DNA of 64,000 bases from Methylonatrum sp040877625 (GTDB lineage: Bacteria; Pseudomonadota; Gammaproteobacteria; Nitrococcales; Aquisalimonadaceae), in assembly GCA_040877625.1 (NCBI GenBank), contig JBBDNK010000034.1:186001-250000 (forward strand), written 5' to 3'. The notes beneath the pieces are model-generated. The model searched no databases. It had not been told where the DNA came from and saw only the letters and a list, made by a program, of their open reading frames with translations. Position numbers and translations under genes: made by a program. Position 1 is the stretch's first letter. Each line of letters opens with the position of its first letter. This document shows positions 60,226 through 64,000 of the stretch, piece after piece.

Positions 60226-61362
60226 ATGAGCGACAGTATTCCCAGTTTCAGCGATCTGGCCGTGATCGGAGTACGCGGTCTGCAACCCTATCAGCCTGGT
60301 AAACCGGAATCCGAGCTGAAGCGGGAGTATGGCCTGGACGATGTCATCAAGCTGGCGTCCAACGAAAACCCCATGGGGCCGGGTGCCCGCGCGCTGGAGG
60401 CGGCGGGTCGCGCCCTGGCGGATACTCACCGTTATCCGGACGGCAACGGTTTTGATCTGCGTCATGCCCTGGCCGCGCGCCACGGTGTGGCCCCGGAGTG
60501 CGTGACTATTGGTAACGGCTCCAACGATGTGCTGGCCATGGTGGCCGGTGCATTCCTTTGCGCGGGCCGCGAGGCGGTGTTTTCCGACCACGCCTTTGCC
60601 GTCTACCCCATCGTTACCCAGGCTGCGGGCGCAATCAGCCGCTCGGTGGCGGCCAACGCGTCGGATCACGCCATGCCTTTCGGACACGATCTCGATGCCA
60701 TGGCTGCCGCGGTGACCGATGCCACCCGAGTGGTGTTCATTGCCAATCCGAACAACCCCACCGGAACCTGGCTGCAGGCAGCTGCCTTGCGGGCCTTCCT
60801 GGAACGTCTGCCGACGACGGTGATTGTCGTTATCGACGAAGCCTATTTCGAGTATGCCGATGATCCGGACTATCCGGATGCCAGTCAGTGGCTGGAAACC
60901 TTCCCGAACCTGGTGGTAACCCGTACCTTCTCCAAGGCCCATGGCCTGGCCGGTTTCCGTGTTGGATACAGTCTGTCTCACCGGGATGTGGCGGATCTGC
61001 TGAACAGGGTTCGCCAGCCGTTCAACGTCAACGCGGTGGCGCAAGCCGCCGCCGTGGCGTCGCTGGCTGATGAGGCATACATCCGGCAGGCAGTGATGTT
61101 GAACAGGGAGCAGCGTGGCTGGCTGGATGCGGAGTTGAAGGCCCTTGGCCTTCGTGTGCTGCCTTCGGCGGCCAACTTCCTGTGTTTCGAGGTTGGGCCC
61201 AACGCCGCGGCAATAAATGAAGCACTGCTCAGGGACGGTATCATCGTCCGGCCGGTGGCAAATTACGATTTACCCGGTTTCCTTCGTGTTACGGTCGGCC
61301 TGCCCGCGGAGAATGAACGCTTTCTGCGCTCCCTGAGTCGGCAGCTGGTGGGAGCGGCATGA
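60226..61362 (+). CDS. hisC: Histidinol-phosphate / aromatic aminotransferase
   Basis: A 378-residue class I PLP aminotransferase. LASNENPMGPG near the N-terminus, VFIANPNNPTGTW, VVIDEAYFEYADD and PLP lysine TRTFSKAHGLAGFRVGY are the HisC signatures. Its location between pheA and tyrA suggests it also serves as the phenylalanine/tyrosine transaminase, as proposed for hisC2 of Pseudomonas. Its stop overlaps the tyrA start (ATGA). Confidence 0.94.
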   Translation: MSDSIPSFSDLAVIGVRGLQPYQPGKPESELKREYGLDDVIKLASNENPMGPGARALEAAGRALADTHRYPDGNGFDLRHALAARHGVAPECVTIGNGSNDVLAMVAGAFLCAGREAVFSDHAFAVYPIVTQAAGAISRSVAANASDHAMPFGHDLDAMAAAVTDATRVVFIANPNNPTGTWLQAAALRAFLERLPTTVIVVIDEAYFEYADDPDYPDASQWLETFPNLVVTRTFSKAHGLAGFRVGYSLSHRDVADLLNRVRQPFNVNAVAQAAAVASLADEAYIRQAVMLNREQRGWLDAELKALGLRVLPSAANFLCFEVGPNAAAINEALLRDGIIVRPVANYDLPGFLRVTVGLPAENERFLRSLSRQLVGAA

Positions 61363-62246
61363 GCTCTGCGCCGCCCCCCATTGCCCGTCTGTGTGTCATT
61401 GGCGTGGGGCTGATCGGCGGCTCGCTTGCCCAGGCAGTGCGCCGGGCCGGGCACGTAGGGGAAATCGTGGGTTGCGGACGAGGAACCGCCAACCTGGAGC
61501 GGGCTGTTAAGCTTGGGGTCATCGACCGGTTCGAAACAGATCCCGTCAGGGCCGTTGCCGGCGCGGATCTGGTAATGCTGGCCGTTCCCCTGCGCGTGAT
61601 GTCTTCCCTGATGGGGGTGATCGGGCCCCATCTGGACGCTAACACGGTGCTGACCGACGCCGGCAGTGCAAAGGGCAGTGTGGTTGACGCCGCCCGCGCA
61701 TCCCTGGGGGCGCAGCTGCCGCGTTTCGTACCTGGGCACCCTATTGCCGGCACCGAGAAAAGCGGGGTGGATGCCGCCTTCCCGGAACTCTACCAGGGCC
61801 GCCGCGTAATACTCACGCCGCTGGATGACACAGATCCTGACGCCGTGGAACAGGTTGCGGCGCTTTGGCGGGCTGCCGGTGCCAGCGTCTCGGAGATGGC
61901 GGTGGATCACCACGATGAGGTGCTGGCCGCCACTTCCCATCTGCCCCACGTGCTTGCTTATGCGCTGGTGGACAGCCTGTCGCGATGGAGTGACCGTGAC
62001 GAGATCTTCCGGTATGCGGCCGGAGGCTTCAGGGATTTTACCCGGATCGCGTCCAGTGATCCGGAGATGTGGCGGGATATCTGTCTCGCCAACAGCGATG
62101 CACTGGTGGCAGCGCTGGAGCGTTATACCGGGGATTTGCAGCAATTGACCAACGCTGTGCGCAACCTGGATGGAGAACGCCTGAAGACGGCATTTTCCAA
62201 CGCCCGCTCTGCACGGGAGCGTTTTCTGGCCATGCTGGAAGGATGA
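61359..62246 (+). CDS. tyrA: Prephenate dehydrogenase
   Basis: A 295-residue NAD-dependent enzyme of tyrosine synthesis. N-terminal Rossmann motif IGVGLIGGSLAQAVRRAG, substrate-side GHPIAGTEKSG and HDEVLAATSHLPH. In Pseudomonas tyrA is fused to aroA; here a 13-base gap separates two complete genes. Translationally coupled to hisC. Confidence 0.95.
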   Translation: MSSAPPPIARLCVIGVGLIGGSLAQAVRRAGHVGEIVGCGRGTANLERAVKLGVIDRFETDPVRAVAGADLVMLAVPLRVMSSLMGVIGPHLDANTVLTDAGSAKGSVVDAARASLGAQLPRFVPGHPIAGTEKSGVDAAFPELYQGRRVILTPLDDTDPDAVEQVAALWRAAGASVSEMAVDHHDEVLAATSHLPHVLAYALVDSLSRWSDRDEIFRYAAGGFRDFTRIASSDPEMWRDICLANSDALVAALERYTGDLQQLTNAVRNLDGERLKTAFSNARSARERFLAMLEG

Positions 62247-62259
62247 TCGGATCAGATAA

Positions 62260-63615
62260 ATGAATGGACCGAATTCAGTGACAACAACGACAAGCGGCGA
62301 TCTGAGTTATCAGATCGAGCCCGGCGGTATTCTCAAGGGCCGGTTCCGTGTGCCCGGCGACAAATCCGTGTCCCATCGCTCGGTGATGCTCGGCTCCATT
62401 GCCGAAGGCACGACCCGGGTTACCGGCTTTCTTGAAGGGGCCGATGCCCTGGCTACGCTGGCGGCGTTCCGTGCCATGGGGGTGGAAATCGAAGGCCCGG
62501 ATCATGGCCGCCTGAGCATACACGGCGTGGGTCTGCGCGGCCTGAAAGCGCCAGACGGCCCGCTGGAGCTTGGCAATTCCGGCACGTCGATGCGTCTGCT
62601 GTGCGGCCTGCTTGCGGGTCAATCCTTCGACAGCCTGCTCACCGGAGACGCATCGTTGTCCCGGCGGCCCATGAAACGCGTTACCGAACCGCTGGCACGG
62701 ATGGGCGCCGTGATCGAGACAGGTGCCGGCGGGACGGCTCCGCTACACGTTCGCGGCGGTCATCCGCTCACAGGCATTCGTTATGACATGCCGGTTGCCA
62801 GTGCACAGGTCAAGTCGTGCCTGCTGCTGGCCGGCCTGTATGCCGACGGCGAGACCTGGGTACGCGAACCGGCGGCGACGCGTGACCACACCGAGCGTAT
62901 GCTCGCGGGGTTTGGCTGCACCGTGCTGAGAGACAATGGCTGGGTTGGTGTACGCGGCGGCAGCCAGCTCACTGGCGGCAATATTGATGTGCCAGCGGAT
63001 ATCTCGTCGGCCGCGTTCTTTATCCTGGGCGCCTGCCTGGCGCCGCAATCGGAGGTCATTCTGGAGCATGTGGGGGTGAACCCCACCCGGACTGGGGTTC
63101 TGGATATCCTGTCCCTTATGGGCGCGGATATCGAGTTGCGTAACCGTCGTGAAGTCGGCGGTGAGCCGGTGGCCGATATCAAGGTGCGTGGCTCCTCTCT
63201 GCGCGGCATCCGCATCCCCGGGCATCTGGTGCCGTTGGCCATCGACGAATTTCCGGCCATCTTTGTCGCCGCAGCCTGTGCCGAGGGCACCACGGTGCTG
63301 ACCGGTGCCGCGGAATTACGCGTCAAGGAAAGTGACCGCATCGCGGTCATGGCCGACGGTCTGCAGGCGCTGGGCATCCGAGCCGAGCCGGCACCGGACG
63401 GCATCAGTATCACGGGCGGGCGGCTGCGGGGCGGCGAGATCGACAGTCACGGTGACCATCGTATCGCCATGGCCTTCGCCATGGCGGCGCTGAAGGCCGA
63501 AGGCGTCATCCGTATCCGCGACTGTGCGAATGTGAACACCTCTTTCCCGGACTTTGCCGGGTTTGCCGCCCGGGCCGGACTGCGGATCAGCACCACCAGG
63601 GAGTCGGTGGCGTGA
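62260..63615 (+). CDS. aroA: 3-phosphoshikimate 1-carboxyvinyltransferase (EPSP synthase)
   Basis: A 451-residue shikimate-pathway enzyme. Blocks are VPGDKSVSHRSVMLGSIAEG, LGNSGTSMRLLCGLLAGQ, KSCLLLAGLYADG, VKESDRIAVMADGL and DGDHRIAMAFA-like SHGDHRIAMAFAMAA. The N-terminus DKSVSHR and GTSMR are those of the class II-like long form often less sensitive to glyphosate, but that is not certain from motifs alone. It shares a base with the cmk start. Confidence 0.96.
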   Translation: MNGPNSVTTTTSGDLSYQIEPGGILKGRFRVPGDKSVSHRSVMLGSIAEGTTRVTGFLEGADALATLAAFRAMGVEIEGPDHGRLSIHGVGLRGLKAPDGPLELGNSGTSMRLLCGLLAGQSFDSLLTGDASLSRRPMKRVTEPLARMGAVIETGAGGTAPLHVRGGHPLTGIRYDMPVASAQVKSCLLLAGLYADGETWVREPAATRDHTERMLAGFGCTVLRDNGWVGVRGGSQLTGGNIDVPADISSAAFFILGACLAPQSEVILEHVGVNPTRTGVLDILSLMGADIELRNRREVGGEPVADIKVRGSSLRGIRIPGHLVPLAIDEFPAIFVAAACAEGTTVLTGAAELRVKESDRIAVMADGLQALGIRAEPAPDGISITGGRLRGGEIDSHGDHRIAMAFAMAALKAEGVIRIRDCANVNTSFPDFAGFAARAGLRISTTRESVA

Positions 63616-64000
63616 TGGTCTCGGCACCGGTGCTCGCGATCGATGGCCCCGGCGGTTCCGGAAAGGGCACGATCTGTCGTCATGTCCAGCAGGCGCTGGG
63701 ATGGTATCTGCTCGACAGTGGCGCAATTTACCGGGCACTCGCCGTTGCCGCCGATCGGCGCCGCCTCGGCGCCGATGACGTAGAGGCTCTGGTGGCGCTC
63801 GCCCATGCACTGGATGTGCGCTTCCAGCCCGTTGACGGCGGAGAACACATGGTGCTTGTCGACGGCGTAGACATGACGCTGCGCTTGCGCAGCGAAAAGA
63901 CGGGCAACCTCGCTTCCCAGCTCGCAGTCATTCCCGAAGTGCGGGCCGCGTTGCTGGATCGGCAGCGGGATTTTCGTAAACCGCCCGGACTGGTCGCGGA
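63615..64000 (+). CDS. cmk: Cytidylate kinase, 5-prime part (cut by window edge)
   Basis: ATG 63615 overlaps the aroA stop (TGATG). The frame stays open for 128 codons to the right edge. The P-loop AIDGPGGSGKGTI begins at residue 8, followed by YLLDSGAIYRALA (substrate-binding region, GALYR in most relatives) and a CMP-binding insert of ordinary sequence. The enzyme phosphorylates CMP and dCMP. Order aroA-cmk is standard in gammaproteobacteria; rpsA usually follows. Confidence 0.95.
   Translation, partial: MVSAPVLAIDGPGGSGKGTICRHVQQALGWYLLDSGAIYRALAVAADRRRLGADDVEALVALAHALDVRFQPVDGGEHMVLVDGVDMTLRLRSEKTGNLASQLAVIPEVRAALLDRQRDFRKPPGLVA

Overview
This 64 kb window is high-GC chromosomal DNA of a gammaproteobacterium. 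The block cmk-aroA-tyrA-hisC-pheA-serA-serC-gyrA-mtnA / mtaD-ubiG-mupP-(rmuC)-yciK follows the order I recall for the Pseudomonas aeruginosa PA3163-PA3173 region. However, SMC-ScpAB, separate tyrA and aroA genes and a type I-C CRISPR locus suggest a Chromatiales/Ectothiorhodospiraceae-like lineage rather than Pseudomonas. That assignment is an inference; there is no rRNA or tRNA in the window.

Region by region. (1) 1-8.1 kb: a cut gene, a small membrane protein with a TPR protein, then a minus-strand carbon-control module: cbrX-like peptide, SSSF-fused sensor kinase (CbrA-like), NtrC-type regulator (CbrB-like), acetyl-CoA synthetase (acs) and a 56-residue membrane protein. The gap before acs holds a well-matched sigma-54 promoter and, about 100-150 bp upstream of its predicted start point, helically phased GTTAC/GTAAC sites, so the whole circuit can be read from the DNA. 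(2) 8.2-9.5 kb: gluQ and a small hypothetical gene. (3) 9.6-23.9 kb, the accessory island: an unrecognised 528-residue protein with an overlapping 175-residue partner (toxin-immunity-like), a perfect 29-bp-arm palindrome, a WYL-family regulator that has lost its WYL core, and a type I-C cas operon (cas3, cas5c, cas8c with internal cas11c, cas7c, cas4, cas1, cas2). A leader and a CRISPR array of 45 repeats and 44 spacers follow. Beyond the array lie toxin/immunity-like debris and a truncated paralogue of the 175-residue protein. cas5c carries an in-frame amber codon just before its conserved Lys-His pair.

(4) 23.9-39.9 kb: an aminotransferase, a PilZ-like protein, smc, zipA, then sufE-like and the spoVR-yeaH-prkA stress cluster inserted between zipA and an unusually long ligA, followed by a parvulin lipoprotein, a BolA-family gene and a yciI gene. 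(5) 40.0-45.5 kb: yciO, trpS, scpA, scpB, rluB, an endonuclease-III-like gene and a small hypothetical gene. ScpA and ScpB are the partners of the SMC protein encoded at 25.8 kb. (6) 45.6-52.9 kb: yciK-like SDR, an NDUFAF6/squalene-synthase-like gene, rmuC, mupP, ubiG and the methylthioadenosine-salvage pair mtaD/mtnA. (7) 52.9-64 kb: a DUF3301 gene, a secreted cyclophilin, gyrA, and a serine/aromatic amino acid biosynthesis run, serC-serA-pheA-hisC-tyrA-aroA, ending in a cut cmk.

The most notable observations are the amber-interrupted cas5c in an otherwise intact-looking CRISPR-Cas locus, the toxin/immunity remnants on both sides of that locus, the long perfect palindrome beside it, the gutted WYL regulator, and the sigma-54/enhancer architecture in front of acs.
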